A stretch of DNA of 64,000 nucleotides from an uncultured Collinsella sp. (GTDB taxonomy: Bacteria > Actinomycetota > Coriobacteriia > Coriobacteriales > Coriobacteriaceae), in NCBI GenBank assembly GCA_958370785.1, contig CATXKN010000003.1, positions 62,001-126,000 of the forward strand. Direction: 5' to 3'. Shown here piece by piece: positions 8,303 to 17,524 of the stretch. Position numbers and translations under genes: made by a program. The stretch's first letter is position 1; each line of letters starts with the position of its first letter. A model generated the notes under the pieces. It searched no databases. It had not been told where the DNA came from and saw only the letters and a list, made by a program, of their open reading frames with translations.

Positions 8303-9835
8303 CTAGATGTTGAGTGTGTGATAGGTCACGCTCGCACCCGGAGCGTCAACGGTCACGCCATAGGCCTCGGGATAGATGCGCGTCGAGAACACGAGCGCGC
8401 CATCGTTCACAAACACCTCGACCGACGAGACATCGCCAACAATGCGCACGTTACGGACCTCGTCGACGGGCTCCCAGCGCACGGTACGACCGCAGCCGGC
8501 AGAAGCGCGACCCTCGTCGGTAAATCGCATCTCAAAACGCGAGGGCAGTTCGCCATTGGCGGGCACAAACGTCAGCTTCAGCTCGCCATCAACGGTCGCG
8601 GTAAACGCGCCGTCGACACCGTCGGCAACAACGTCAAAGCAGGTATCGCCGGCAACCTCCAACGAGCCCGCCCCCACACGCACCGAGGCAAAATGGTGCT
8701 CAATCTCGCGCACCGGCTGCTGCAGCACCACGCCGTCGGCACCGGCCGTAAGCTCACGCGGCACTGTCATGCAGTGCTGCCAGCCACACGCCACAGTGGA
8801 GTCGTTACCATAGGTCGGCTCATCGGGCATGCCCATCCAGCCGATCAGAATGTGGCGACCATCCTCGGACGCAAACTCCTGCGGAGCATAGAAGTCAAAA
8901 CCGGCGTCCCACAGGCGGAAATCGCCCAGCTCATAGGCACCGTCACCACCGGTGATGTCACCCGTTACAGGCATGTAGCCCGCGGCGTACACGTTGCCGC
9001 GGTCCCAACGGCCGCCCTCGAGCCCCTGGGGCGAAAAGGACAGCCACTTCGCCGGTACACCGCCATCGGCCTCAAGCTCAAGGTATCCCGGGCACTCCCA
9101 CATAAAGCCAAAACGCTCGGGCGTAGACACACGGCTCTCGAGCTCCCAGCTCAGCATATCGCGCGAGCCATACACCAGGATCTCGCCCACATCGCGCCCG
9201 GCACCCTCGCCATGCATGGCACAAAAACGGCTCTCGACATGCGGCCCGTCTACGCGACGACGCGCGCCCAGCACCATGTGATAGCGACCAGCCTCATCAC
9301 GCCACACCTTGGGATCGCGCACGTGGCACGTCAGATCCTCGGGATAGTCCTCCGACGCCAGCACCACGCGCTTTTGGCTGAACGTCTGTCCATCGACACT
9401 CTCGACATACACGGTATCGGCGCGACGACCGGTGTTGACGTAGTCAAAGACGCCATCCGCATCGGGGAGCTTAACGTTGCCGGTATAGAGCACGCGAATG
9501 CGACCGTCCACGACCAAAGCCGAGCCCGAGTACACGCCATGGCAGTCAAACGGCTCGTCGGGAAGCAGCGGCGCGCCAACGTATTCCCAGTTCATAAGGT
9601 CGCGGCTCGTGGCATGGCCCCACATCTTGACGCCGCCGTTCACATCAAACGGAGCATACTGGAAGTATGCATGAAACACGCCATCGGCCTGGCAAAGACC
9701 GTTGGGGTCGTTGAGCCAGCCCGCCGGCGGCATAATATGAAAGCGCTGGCCATACGTGCCATGACCGCACTCAGAGGCGGCGGCGTCAGCAGCGGCGACC
9801 AGCTTTGCAAGGTCGCGACCAAGTGCATTAGACAT
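8303..9835 (-). CDS. scrB: Sucrose-6-phosphate hydrolase (GH32 beta-fructofuranosidase)
   Basis: Splits sucrose 6-phosphate into glucose 6-phosphate and fructose. GH32 landmarks are all present: WLNDPNG (40-46, nucleophile Asp43), RDP (173-175, transition-state Asp174) and ECPG (247-250, acid/base Glu247). The first ~330 residues form the five-blade propeller and the rest a beta-sandwich. There is no signal peptide, so it is cytoplasmic, which fits import and phosphorylation by the adjacent PTS permease. It is the second gene of scrA-scrB, 106 bp downstream of scrA, with two hairpins between. Start ATG 9835 has AGGAC upstream. Confidence 0.93.
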   Translation of the reverse strand: MSNALGRDLAKLVAAADAAASECGHGTYGQRFHIMPPAGWLNDPNGLCQADGVFHAYFQYAPFDVNGGVKMWGHATSRDLMNWEYVGAPLLPDEPFDCHGVYSGSALVVDGRIRVLYTGNVKLPDADGVFDYVNTGRRADTVYVESVDGQTFSQKRVVLASEDYPEDLTCHVRDPKVWRDEAGRYHMVLGARRRVDGPHVESRFCAMHGEGAGRDVGEILVYGSRDMLSWELESRVSTPERFGFMWECPGYLELEADGGVPAKWLSFSPQGLEGGRWDRGNVYAAGYMPVTGDITGGDGAYELGDFRLWDAGFDFYAPQEFASEDGRHILIGWMGMPDEPTYGNDSTVACGWQHCMTVPRELTAGADGVVLQQPVREIEHHFASVRVGAGSLEVAGDTCFDVVADGVDGAFTATVDGELKLTFVPANGELPSRFEMRFTDEGRASAGCGRTVRWEPVDEVRNVRIVGDVSSVEVFVNDGALVFSTRIYPEAYGVTVDAPGASVTYHTLNI

Positions 9836-9865
9836 ATCAAAGTCCTAACGGATCGAAAGTTACAA

Positions 9866-9921
9866 GGCGCCAGAGATCGGCGCCAAATACGGGAAACACC
9901 CGCGGGCATACAGCCCGCGGG
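9866..9921 (-). other. Two intercistronic hairpins between scrA and scrB
   Basis: Two short strong stem-loops occupy the gap: GGCGCC arms at 9866-9871/9879-9884, and CCCGCGGGC-type arms at 9899-9907/9913-9921. Neither ends in a real T-run, so they are more likely RNA-processing or stabilising elements that set different scrA and scrB levels than full terminators. Confidence 0.5.
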
Positions 9922-9941
9922 CACCCCTCAATCAAAAGCTC

Positions 9942-11342
9942 TTAGGCCTGCTCGGAAGCCTTGGGCTCGTCCTTGTACAGGACAAACGAGACGCCAAAGG
10001 AAACCAGCGCGGCGACCGCAAACATGATCGCGTACTGCACGGGCTGGGCCAGGCACAGCAGGATACCGAAGATACCCGTAACGCCCGTACCGGAAGCGGC
10101 AAGCGAGGTGAGCGCGCAGACCAGAGCACCGCAACCGCCACCGATGCAGCCGGCGATGAAGGGCTTAAAGAAGCGCAGGTTCACACCAAAGATGGCCGGC
10201 TCGGTAATACCCATGAAGGCGGACAGGGCCGAAGGGAATGCCAAACCCTTGATTTTGGCATCGCGGGTCTTAAAGGCAACGGCAAGTGCGGCACCACCCT
10301 GAGCGATGTTGGCAGCGCTGGCGATGGGCAGCCAGTAGGTCACACCGTACTGGGCGAGCTGACCCAGGTCGATGGCGGTGTACATCTGGTGGATACCGGT
10401 AACGACCGTGGGGGCATAGAACAGGCCGACGATAAAGGAACCGATGCCGAAGGGCAGGGTCAGCAGGGCCTGGATCAGACCGAGGATGGCGTTCTCGGCC
10501 CACACGAAGATGGGGCCGACGGCAACGAGCGTCACGAGCACGGTCACAAACACCGAGACGAGCGGGGTCACAAAGAGGTCGAACATCTCGGGAACGATCT
10601 TGTGCAGGCGCTTCTCGAGGAAGGCCAGAATGGCGCAGGCGATAACGATGGGGATAACGTGGCCCTGATAGCCGACCCACTCAAAGCTGTACACGCCGGG
10701 AATGACGGTGACCATGGTCTGCACGCCCTCGGAGGCAACCGTGTAGGCGCTCTGCAGCGAGGAGTTGATGAACGCACCACCGACGACGGCACCCAAGTAC
10801 GGGTTGGCGCCAAAGGCCTTAGCCGCGGAGTAACCGATTAAGATCTGCAGAATGCCAAAGGACGTTCCTGAGACCAGGTCGGCGATCTTATAAATAAAGT
10901 TATTGGTGTCGAGCGCGATAAAGCCGTTGGAGGCCATAAAGTTGAGGGCGCTCATAATGCCCAGCAACAGGCCCGAAGCCACGATGGCGGGGATGATGGG
11001 GACAAAGACGTCGCCGAGCACCTTAATGGCGCGCATAAAGATGTTCTGCTGCTGCGCCGCGGCCTCCTTGGCCTCGGCCTTGGTGGCAGCCTCGACGCCG
11101 CTGAGCGCAATGAACTCGTCGTAGACCTTATTGACGGTGCCCGTGCCAAAAATAATCTGGAGCTGGCCCTGGGCCTCAAAGACGCCCTTGGCGCCGTCGA
11201 TATTCTCGAGGGCCTCCTTGTCGACCTTGGCGTTATCGGCAATCACCAGGCGCAGACGCGTGGCGCAGTGCGCGGCCGAAACAACGTTGCCGGCGCCACC
11301 GATGTTGTCGAGCACCTCTTGCGCTGATTTGCGGTAGTCCAT
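9942..11342 (-). CDS. scrA: PTS sucrose-specific EIIBC component
   Basis: Membrane permease that imports sucrose and phosphorylates it at C6. The 466-residue protein has an N-terminal EIIB domain with phosphocysteine Cys26 in AAHCATRLRL. A long EIIC membrane domain of about ten helices follows, with the conserved GIHQMYTAIDL and GITEPAIFGVNLRF segments. No EIIA domain is fused, so a general EIIA-Glc must serve it from elsewhere. Start ATG 11342 is chosen over an upstream ATG because GGAGGAAAGGGAAG precedes it. The two upstream operators and the scrB partner support the sucrose (rather than trehalose or beta-glucoside) assignment. Confidence 0.9.
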   Translation of the reverse strand: MDYRKSAQEVLDNIGGAGNVVSAAHCATRLRLVIADNAKVDKEALENIDGAKGVFEAQGQLQIIFGTGTVNKVYDEFIALSGVEAATKAEAKEAAAQQQNIFMRAIKVLGDVFVPIIPAIVASGLLLGIMSALNFMASNGFIALDTNNFIYKIADLVSGTSFGILQILIGYSAAKAFGANPYLGAVVGGAFINSSLQSAYTVASEGVQTMVTVIPGVYSFEWVGYQGHVIPIVIACAILAFLEKRLHKIVPEMFDLFVTPLVSVFVTVLVTLVAVGPIFVWAENAILGLIQALLTLPFGIGSFIVGLFYAPTVVTGIHQMYTAIDLGQLAQYGVTYWLPIASAANIAQGGAALAVAFKTRDAKIKGLAFPSALSAFMGITEPAIFGVNLRFFKPFIAGCIGGGCGALVCALTSLAASGTGVTGIFGILLCLAQPVQYAIMFAVAALVSFGVSFVLYKDEPKASEQA

Positions 11343-11398
11343 GACTTCCCTTTCCTCCAACGGGCGCATGTGCACCCGGCCATCTTTGACACTTACAC

Positions 11399-11440
11399 TG
11401 TAATCGTTTTCAGTTTCATATGTCTGTAATCGTTTTCATA
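11399..11440 (-). promoter_or_regulatory. Twin LacI-family operators upstream of scrA
   Basis: Two near-identical 14-17 base sites, CTGTAATCGTTTTCAGT (11399-11415) and CTGTAATCGTTTTCATA (11424-11440), repeat every 25 bases. On the minus strand each reads TGAAAACGATTACA, a LacI/ScrR-type half-palindrome around CG. The matching site before scrR is at 12523-12536. Confidence 0.8.
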
Positions 11441-11526
11441 GTAGGGTGAACGGTAGGAAAAAGCCGGCGAATGGTAGTTTTATGGCAAAAACAGGGGACT
11501 CAGAGGCAGGCAGACGTGCCCAGAGC

Positions 11527-12507
11527 CTAGACATTCATAAGCTGATGGCCGAGCTTGAGCGTCTTGAGACCGCGCTCCCCCTCCACGCCATCGAGCGTGT
11601 CGAGCAGCATGCTGGTGGCCTCGACGCCACTGGTCAGATACCCATAATGCACGGTGGGAATGCCGCCCGTCAGCGCGCGCAAAAACGCGTTGTCGCCAAA
11701 ACCGCTCACGCGGTGTATGCCCTCGCCCATGCCGCGAACCTCATCGATAGCACGCAGCGCGCCCGCCGCCATGGTGTCGGTCGCGCAGGCGATAAACGAA
11801 ACATCGGGAGCGACGGAAAGCAGCTCACGCGCCGCAACATAGCCCGAGTCGAGCGTAAACGAACCCAGACGAATCAAGGCGGCATCGAGCGGGTTACCCG
11901 CGGCGCCCAGACCAGCTTCAAAACCGCGACGGCGGTCATAACCAGCAGCACGGTCTTCTTCGGTAACTCCAATATAGGCGATCTTGCCATCCACCCGACC
12001 CGCAAGCGCCTGGCCCAGCTCAAAGGCAGCCTCGTAATCGTCGTGATAGACGCACGCTGCGCCCTCGACGTTTTGGCCGATCAGCACAATGGGCACACGG
12101 CACGACTCAATCGCCCGACGGTGCTCGTCGGTAACCACGGTCGCCACCAGCACAATGCCATCGACCGGATGGTTCTGGAACAGGTCGAGATACTCGAGCT
12201 CACGCTCAGCTACGTTGTCGGTATTGGCAAGCAGCATCTGGTAGCCACGGTGACCGAGCACCTGGCCGATACCCGCGGTAATGCGGCTCACTGACTCCGA
12301 GTTGATCTTAGGCACGATGACGCCGATGAGCTTGGTGGAGCCGGTGCGCAGCGCGCGAGCCTGGCTGGACCGCACGTATCCGGTCAGCTCAATCGCTTGC
12401 TTAATGCGCTCGGCCTTGTCCGCCGAGATATATCCACCGTTGAGGTAGCGCGAGACCGCGGCGCTCGAAACGCCCGCCAGCTCGGCCACATCTTTCATCT
12501 TTACCAC
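11527..12507 (-). CDS. scrR: LacI-family repressor of the sucrose operon
   Basis: The 326-residue protein has a LacI HTH at its start (MKDVAELAGVSSAAVSRYLNGGYIS), the hinge helix region (ARALRTGSTKLIGVIVP) and a periplasmic-binding-like effector domain (TDTMAAGALRAIDEVRGMG). It should repress scrAB and itself until sucrose or fructose derivatives are present. GTG 12507 is preferred because AGGGG lies 5 bases upstream. GTG 12513 overlaps that site, and ATG 12498 is also possible. Same strand as scrA, 184 bp upstream of it, with operators before both units. The effector is inferred from context. Confidence 0.88.
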   Translation of the reverse strand: MVKMKDVAELAGVSSAAVSRYLNGGYISADKAERIKQAIELTGYVRSSQARALRTGSTKLIGVIVPKINSESVSRITAGIGQVLGHRGYQMLLANTDNVAERELEYLDLFQNHPVDGIVLVATVVTDEHRRAIESCRVPIVLIGQNVEGAACVYHDDYEAAFELGQALAGRVDGKIAYIGVTEEDRAAGYDRRRGFEAGLGAAGNPLDAALIRLGSFTLDSGYVAARELLSVAPDVSFIACATDTMAAGALRAIDEVRGMGEGIHRVSGFGDNAFLRALTGGIPTVHYGYLTSGVEATSMLLDTLDGVEGERGLKTLKLGHQLMNV

Positions 12508-12522
12508 GAGCACCCCTGTCGT

Positions 12523-12536
12523 TGAAATCGCTTACA
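12523..12536 (-). promoter_or_regulatory. ScrR operator before scrR (autoregulation)
   Basis: TGAAATCGCTTACA matches the scrA sites (TGAAAACGATTACA) at 12 of 14 bases and lies 16 bases upstream of the scrR start, where bound repressor would block its own gene. Confidence 0.7.
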
Positions 12537-12604
12537 CAATGATACCCAACCCATACCGGCAAATTTAGCAAATGGGACGAGCCACATGGATCATTTCAAC
12601 AGCC

Positions 12605-12740
12605 CAGGCAAAGCAAACGTCAGCGAGCGCGCAGCTGCCGTGGCGAGGTGCCGCGAAAGAGGAGCGACGCGTACTTCATGTACGCGAGCGACGGTTTGAG
12701 CGGCAGATCGCCCGGCAGATGCGTGCGCAGCGTCGAGCGG
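12605..12740. repeat. Non-coding GC-rich block with palindromes (possible dispersed intergenic repeat)
   Basis: The gap between scrR and the DUF4956 gene is about 260 bp. It holds a GC-rich block with direct and inverted short words: GCGAGCG twice, GGCAGATCGCCCGGCAGAT, and a 7-bp hairpin CGCGTAC-TTCAT-GTACGCG at 12668-12686. No convincing reading frame fits. Its form suggests a dispersed intergenic element, but no second copy was found in this window. Confidence 0.4.
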
Positions 12741-12764
12741 TCCGGCGTTTGTTAAAACGCCGGA
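12741..12764 (-). terminator. Hairpin at the end of the pel/cotH/VTC operon
   Basis: Perfect 10-bp stem (12741-12750 with 12755-12764) and 4-nt loop, starting 6 bases past the DUF4956 stop. No U-run follows, so it may stabilise the 3' end or terminate weakly. Confidence 0.55.
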
Positions 12765-12770
12765 ACATAG

Positions 12771-13436
12771 TTAGCCGTGATACTCGCCGTTGTACTGGAT
12801 GAGCGTCAGGTCCTCCACGCCGTCTAGTGCGCGAATGGCATCGGCATAGGGCATATCCACACCGTCCGAGAACACCTCCACGGCCATCTCCACCTTGTCA
12901 CCGCGCATGGTCTTGGACTTAACGGTGAACTTGGTGCGGCCAAACGCGCGCACAATGTCGTCGCCCGTGATCTGGCCCGTGTAGTGGATGACCATCATGT
13001 ACACGCGTGCCTTGTCCTGGTGGCTCGCAAAGCCGGCGATCATGGCCACAATCACCACCGCCGTGAGCCCCACGAGCGCGTACATGCCGGCACCCGCCGT
13101 AATGCCCGTGGTAATGGCCCAAAACAGATAGAGCAGGTCGAGCGGGTCCTTAACCGCCGTTCGGTAACGGACGATAGACAGAGCACCGACCATACCGAGC
13201 GAGATGACCACGTTGGTCGAGATCGCGAGCGTCACCATGCAGGTGAGCACGCACATGCCCACAAGCGTCACGGCAAAGCTGCGCGAGTACACCACGCCGG
13301 TAAAAAAGCGCTTGTACACGTAGTAGATCAGGATGCCCATGGCGAGCGCCACGAGCAGCGACAGGCCGATCTTGGCAGGGTCGACCTGGCCAAACGCCTC
13401 CAAGACGGAGTTCTTAAAAAAGTCCCTGGTGCTCAT
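12771..13436 (-). CDS. DUF4956 family membrane protein
   Basis: The 221-residue protein has about four membrane helices in the first 135 residues (LSLLVALAMGILIYYVYKRF; FAVTLVGMCVLTCMVTLAIS; YLFWAITTGITAGAGMYALV, continuing to residue 135). The strongly conserved DUF4956 core SLGMVGALSIVRYRTAVKDP is present, with a cytoplasmic ferredoxin-like tail. The molecular role of DUF4956 is not established. The family is known to sit beside VTC-domain and CotH genes, exactly as here. It is the last gene of the eight-gene operon, 3 bp after the VTC gene. Confidence 0.88.
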   Translation of the reverse strand: MSTRDFFKNSVLEAFGQVDPAKIGLSLLVALAMGILIYYVYKRFFTGVVYSRSFAVTLVGMCVLTCMVTLAISTNVVISLGMVGALSIVRYRTAVKDPLDLLYLFWAITTGITAGAGMYALVGLTAVVIVAMIAGFASHQDKARVYMMVIHYTGQITGDDIVRAFGRTKFTVKSKTMRGDKVEMAVEVFSDGVDMPYADAIRALDGVEDLTLIQYNGEYHG

Positions 13437-13439
13437 GGT

Positions 13440-14231
13440 CTAAATATCCCCTCGGTTCTCAAAATCCGATTCCCAGTAATTAAAACCGCGCAGGTAGGCG
13501 GTCTTTTCGTAACACAGGCAGTACTTGGAAACCGCCGTGAGCTCGGCCGCACCCGGCGGCACCAAATCGCGCACCAGCTGCGGGCAAAACTCGGTAAACT
13601 TGACCTCCATCACTAGTTTGCCGGGCTCCAAGACCGGCAGCGCGGGCAAGGTCGCATCAAAGATATCGAAGCTTCCCACCGCGGCGCGCACGTTCATGTC
13701 AAACGTAACGCGCACGGTGCCCTCGTCCATCACCCACGGCTCGCGCTCGTAGTCCACGATGGTGCGCGGGCGCATCATGTTGCAGATGCACTCGATATAG
13801 AACTCACGGCAGAGCTGATGCGGGCTGCGCAGCAAAAAGTCATAGTCGCCGGCGAGGACCTGCTCAAACTCGTCGCGGGTGAGCGGTGCATCCTCCTTGT
13901 AGATCCAGCTGCCGTACTTCTTTTTACGCTCGAGCTTAATCACCTTGTCGCTGCCGTTATAGATGCGCACGCGATACTTTTTGCGCATCAGGATACCGGC
14001 GTCTTTTTCCTCGTAGGCCGAGTTGCAGTAGTCGTCAAAATACAGGCTGCGGATGGTGTAACCGCCCGCCCGTGCATGCTTGTCCAGCTTAAAGACCGGC
14101 GACATGCGACAGGCAAGCGCGGCGTGCTCGCCCTCGTTAATGAGATATTTGAGTTCGTGGCGGTAGCGCTCCTGCGTAGCACGCGCAGGCGGGGCCGCCA
14201 GGCGCTCAAGCAGCGCGCTAGCCCTCCTCAT
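13440..14231 (-). CDS. VTC-domain protein (polyphosphate polymerase family)
   Basis: The 263-residue protein is a single VTC/CYTH-type tunnel domain. The basic and acidic signature residues are spread along it: RHELKYLI, RSLYFDD, KKYRVRIYN, KLERKKKYG, TVDYEREPW and LVMEVKF. Eukaryotic VTC4 makes polyphosphate from ATP. For bacterial VTC proteins beside CotH and DUF4956 the substrate is not settled. No membrane segment is present, so it is cytoplasmic, perhaps docked on the DUF4956 membrane partner. It overlaps the end of cotH by 14 bases, showing tight coupling. Confidence 0.88.
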   Translation of the reverse strand: MRRASALLERLAAPPARATQERYRHELKYLINEGEHAALACRMSPVFKLDKHARAGGYTIRSLYFDDYCNSAYEEKDAGILMRKKYRVRIYNGSDKVIKLERKKKYGSWIYKEDAPLTRDEFEQVLAGDYDFLLRSPHQLCREFYIECICNMMRPRTIVDYEREPWVMDEGTVRVTFDMNVRAAVGSFDIFDATLPALPVLEPGKLVMEVKFTEFCPQLVRDLVPPGAAELTAVSKYCLCYEKTAYLRGFNYWESDFENRGDI

Positions 14232-15987
14232 ACGTGTCCTCCACGACCTTACCGCCGTCTTGCACGTAGAAGCACTTCATGCCGTACTGCTTGCCGTCAT
14301 CGGTCACGTAGTAGTCAAACGCATCTTGCGTATAGCCGTCGGAGTTGGTGGCGCGCACACGCACAAAGTACTGGCCGGTGTCGGGCGCGTCGCACGTCAC
14401 CTCGGGCAGCAGCACGTCCTCGGCCTTAAAGACCACGTCGCTTATGGCATAGTCGCGCGCAAGCTCCACGGTATAGCGAATGTCGCGCGCCTTAAAGTCG
14501 TAGGACGCATCCCAGTTGATGCGCAGCTTACCGTTATCGATCTGCGGCACGCCAATGTAGAACGGCATGGGCTTTTTATAGCTCTCGCGAAAGCTCTTAT
14601 AGTTCTCCTCGATCTCGGAAGGAATCGCCGCGGCAATCTGCTCGTATTCGTCCTTGGTCACGGGCAGGTTATCGAGGTCGGGCGCAGCAAAGACGAGCGG
14701 CTCCGTGACCTCACGATAATGCTCGACCATCTTGCTCAGACGCTCTTCGGTCAAATACGAGCGCAGGTCCTTGACGGCGCTATCGAGTTCGCTGCGGAAC
14801 GACTTGCTGCGCAACGCGCGGTTAAATAGCACGTTGCCCCAGTAGTTGCTCACGCCGCGCTCCCAGCTCGCATAATCCGAGAACCCTGTCAGGCTCAACT
14901 CGAACTTGCGCAGCATGCCGTCGTTGTCCCAATCCAGGATGTACCAGACCTTGGAGTTAAGCGGGCTGTACAGATAGCAGTTACGGTTCTGCGTATCGCA
15001 ATTGCCCGTCAAGATCTGAAACGCCATCCAATAGACCAGGTTCTCGGTATCGAAGTAGGCGTCGAGCACATCGTCGATCTTTTGCGTATCGTCGTTGAGC
15101 GCATCGAGCATCTCGATTAACTTGGTATGGTCCGAATCGCCCTTAATCTCGAGCATGCCCTCAAACGCCGTCTGGTTATAGTCGGGGTCATCGGTGAGCT
15201 TAATGGTGTCTTCGAAGCGATGGAAATCGAAGCTGTTCACCTTATAGAGATGCCCGCTCTTATCCAAACCGTGGGCCTTGAGCGCCGTCTTGTTGAGCTG
15301 CTCGACCTGCGTAAACAGCCCGTAGTCCTCAAAGGTGTCGTTAGATTTTTCGGTCTGGTCGCACACCCATAAGTGCACAAACTGCGTGCGCAAGCCCATC
15401 ATTTGGGGAATGCCACGAATCAGATCGTAGGCCATCTTGTTGCGAAAACGCATGCCCTCGCCCATATGCTTGTTGAGCGCAATCGCGCGCTGCTGGCGCC
15501 ACGTGCCCTTGCCCTTTTTGAGCTCCACCTTGTAGTTCTTTTGCGTATAGGTACTCGACGTCTGACCGCGCACCTGCACCGTGGCGTTAGGCGCCTCCTC
15601 GCCATAGCCCACTTCACCAGCAACTGGGCCCTTATCATCGCCTGGCTGCAGCAGGCCCATAACCTGATAGCGCGTAACACCCATGTCGGCATAGTCATAC
15701 ACCGAGTACGTATTGATCTCGGCCCAGCTATGGTCGGTGTTCTCGGAGCTGTTGCCGCGAGAGACCGTCAGGTACATGGTCACAATGCCCGAGTCGTCGT
15801 AGACCTCGTACAGCTCGTCCTTATCGCGAAGGTGCTTGGTCTCGCTAGACGCATCGGCCTTTTTAATCTTGTCCTGCTTCTTGTTCTTTTTTGTCGAGGA
15901 TTCGTCCTGCGAAGAGCAGCCCGAAAGCAGCAATGCGCCGGCAGCCGCCCCAATCAAACGGCGGCGCGATATCATCCTATCGGTCAT
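14218..15987 (-). CDS. CotH-kinase family lipoprotein
   Basis: The 589-residue protein starts with MTDRMISRRRLIG and a hydrophobic stretch ending LLLSGC. This is a lipobox with a twin-arginine-like motif, so it should be exported and lipid-anchored. CotH kinase features follow: YKVELKKGKGTWRQQRAIALNKH, MAYDLIRGIPQMMGLRTQFV, YGLFTQVEQLNK and WDNDGMLRKFE. CotH proteins phosphorylate protein targets on spores in Bacillus; in exopolysaccharide clusters the target is unknown. The start at ATG 15987 has GGAGGT 5 bases upstream. It overlaps pelG by 11 bases. The C-terminal ~90 residues look like a fibronectin-type domain (IRYTVELARDYAISD). Confidence 0.88.
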   Translation of the reverse strand: MTDRMISRRRLIGAAAGALLLSGCSSQDESSTKKNKKQDKIKKADASSETKHLRDKDELYEVYDDSGIVTMYLTVSRGNSSENTDHSWAEINTYSVYDYADMGVTRYQVMGLLQPGDDKGPVAGEVGYGEEAPNATVQVRGQTSSTYTQKNYKVELKKGKGTWRQQRAIALNKHMGEGMRFRNKMAYDLIRGIPQMMGLRTQFVHLWVCDQTEKSNDTFEDYGLFTQVEQLNKTALKAHGLDKSGHLYKVNSFDFHRFEDTIKLTDDPDYNQTAFEGMLEIKGDSDHTKLIEMLDALNDDTQKIDDVLDAYFDTENLVYWMAFQILTGNCDTQNRNCYLYSPLNSKVWYILDWDNDGMLRKFELSLTGFSDYASWERGVSNYWGNVLFNRALRSKSFRSELDSAVKDLRSYLTEERLSKMVEHYREVTEPLVFAAPDLDNLPVTKDEYEQIAAAIPSEIEENYKSFRESYKKPMPFYIGVPQIDNGKLRINWDASYDFKARDIRYTVELARDYAISDVVFKAEDVLLPEVTCDAPDTGQYFVRVRATNSDGYTQDAFDYYVTDDGKQYGMKCFYVQDGGKVVEDTYEEG

Positions 15988-17521
15988 CAGGACCTCCCCA
16001 ACGATTGCGATACACGCGAACCACCATGCGCTCAAACGCACCATGCGGCTCGCCCTCTAAACGCAGCTCCTCATAGCGCTGCTCGAAACGGTCGAGCAAG
16101 CGGCCCAGCTGTGTAAAGCGACCCGTTTTGTCGGTCGCCACAATGGGCTGCTGGCTCAGGATACGATACGGCAAGTTGGCGGTATAGGTATCGAGCCGCA
16201 TGAGTGCCACAACAAAAAACACCGCCGCACCCAACAAAAAGCCAAAGCCGTAAAACTGCTGCGGCAAGAGCAGCGACACGGCAGTCGCCAGCCCCGCCAC
16301 ACCGGCAAACAGGCCCGAGGCCAACACGGCTCCCTTGTAGTCGGTAAAGTACAGCAAGATGAGCATCACCGTATTGCCCACGGCATACAGGCCATAGCCC
16401 ACACATAACGTGCGAAAATACCCGTGCATCAGGTTGTTGAAGCCCAGTGGCAGGGCCGAGAGCACCGTGGTCTCGAGCGAGATGACTGCTGCCGTCACAA
16501 ACAGCTGCTTGAGCGCGCAAAACCACAGCTCCCGGTTGAGCGTGGCGAGCATTTCCTCCTCGGCCACCACGATGTCGCCCACCACGCCGCCGTCGTTAAA
16601 CAGGCTGTAGTAGTCGCGGTAGCGCGGATAGAAGTTGACCTCGACCGAGACCACAAAGTTGACGTTCGTGACAAGGATCGTCAAAAACGCGATGAGCGCC
16701 GGCACATCGTGGTAGGGTGCGCCATAAAACAAGCCCTTGACCTGCACGCCAATGGGCCCTGCCCAAATAATCACCAGGTGCGCAAAGAGTCCCAGGTTGG
16801 TAAACAGGCCCGTGAGCGCCAGCGGCATAAACTGATCGAGCCACTGCAAAAAGAGCCAGGGGCTACGGTCGCTCTGCGGAAAATACCGGTACAGCAGCAC
16901 CGCGTCCCAGGTGAGCATGACACCGTAGCCCAGGGCGATTGATGCCAGCAGGCCCTCGACCGGTGGCAGCCCCAGTGCCAGCGCGGCCAGGGCGCACAGG
17001 CATGCCACGCCAATGGCCGCGGCAAAGCTGCACAGAATGCCGCGGTAATCCTTGATGGCCGTGAGATAGCTCATGCCGTTCCAGTTGACGATCATAATGT
17101 TGAAGAGCCACAGGCACAGCAGCCCCTGCAACAGCGTGGCGCCCGAGAGCAGCAAAAAGATGCCGTAGAGCACCGTGCCCGCAACGAGCATGATGGCGTT
17201 GGAACCCCAAAACGAGGGCAAGACCTCTTCTTCGCGCTCGGCAAACAGCATGTCGGCCAAAAAGCGCGTGACCGGCATGGAGAAAAAGCTCGTGAGCGTA
17301 AGCGACGCCAGCAGCGTATAGGTCACCATGCACACCAGCAAATCCTGGTTGGCACGTCCCACACCCCACAGACCGCACAGCACCAAGATACCCACCTGGA
17401 GCAGCACGCCCAGCAGCATAGGACCCGTGCACACAATGCCAGCGTAGCCATAGGCGCGCATCGTGGCAAACAGACCTTTGCGCCTAAACAGGCGCTTGAG
17501 CTCAAAACCGATTCCGGCCAC
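15977..17521 (-). CDS. pelG: Pel polysaccharide transporter PelG
   Basis: The 514-residue membrane protein begins MAGIGFELKRLF, the hallmark of PelG (MAGIGFxLRKL), and has about twelve hydrophobic helices, a Wzx/MVF-like flippase fold. It should move the Pel polymer across the membrane with PelD and PelE. GTG 17521 is the start, with GGGGGAG upstream. Three bases separate it from pelF. The C-terminus has a basic soluble tail. Confidence 0.93.
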   Translation of the reverse strand: MAGIGFELKRLFRRKGLFATMRAYGYAGIVCTGPMLLGVLLQVGILVLCGLWGVGRANQDLLVCMVTYTLLASLTLTSFFSMPVTRFLADMLFAEREEEVLPSFWGSNAIMLVAGTVLYGIFLLLSGATLLQGLLCLWLFNIMIVNWNGMSYLTAIKDYRGILCSFAAAIGVACLCALAALALGLPPVEGLLASIALGYGVMLTWDAVLLYRYFPQSDRSPWLFLQWLDQFMPLALTGLFTNLGLFAHLVIIWAGPIGVQVKGLFYGAPYHDVPALIAFLTILVTNVNFVVSVEVNFYPRYRDYYSLFNDGGVVGDIVVAEEEMLATLNRELWFCALKQLFVTAAVISLETTVLSALPLGFNNLMHGYFRTLCVGYGLYAVGNTVMLILLYFTDYKGAVLASGLFAGVAGLATAVSLLLPQQFYGFGFLLGAAVFFVVALMRLDTYTANLPYRILSQQPIVATDKTGRFTQLGRLLDRFEQRYEELRLEGEPHGAFERMVVRVYRNRWGGPDDR

Positions 17522-17524
17522 CGG

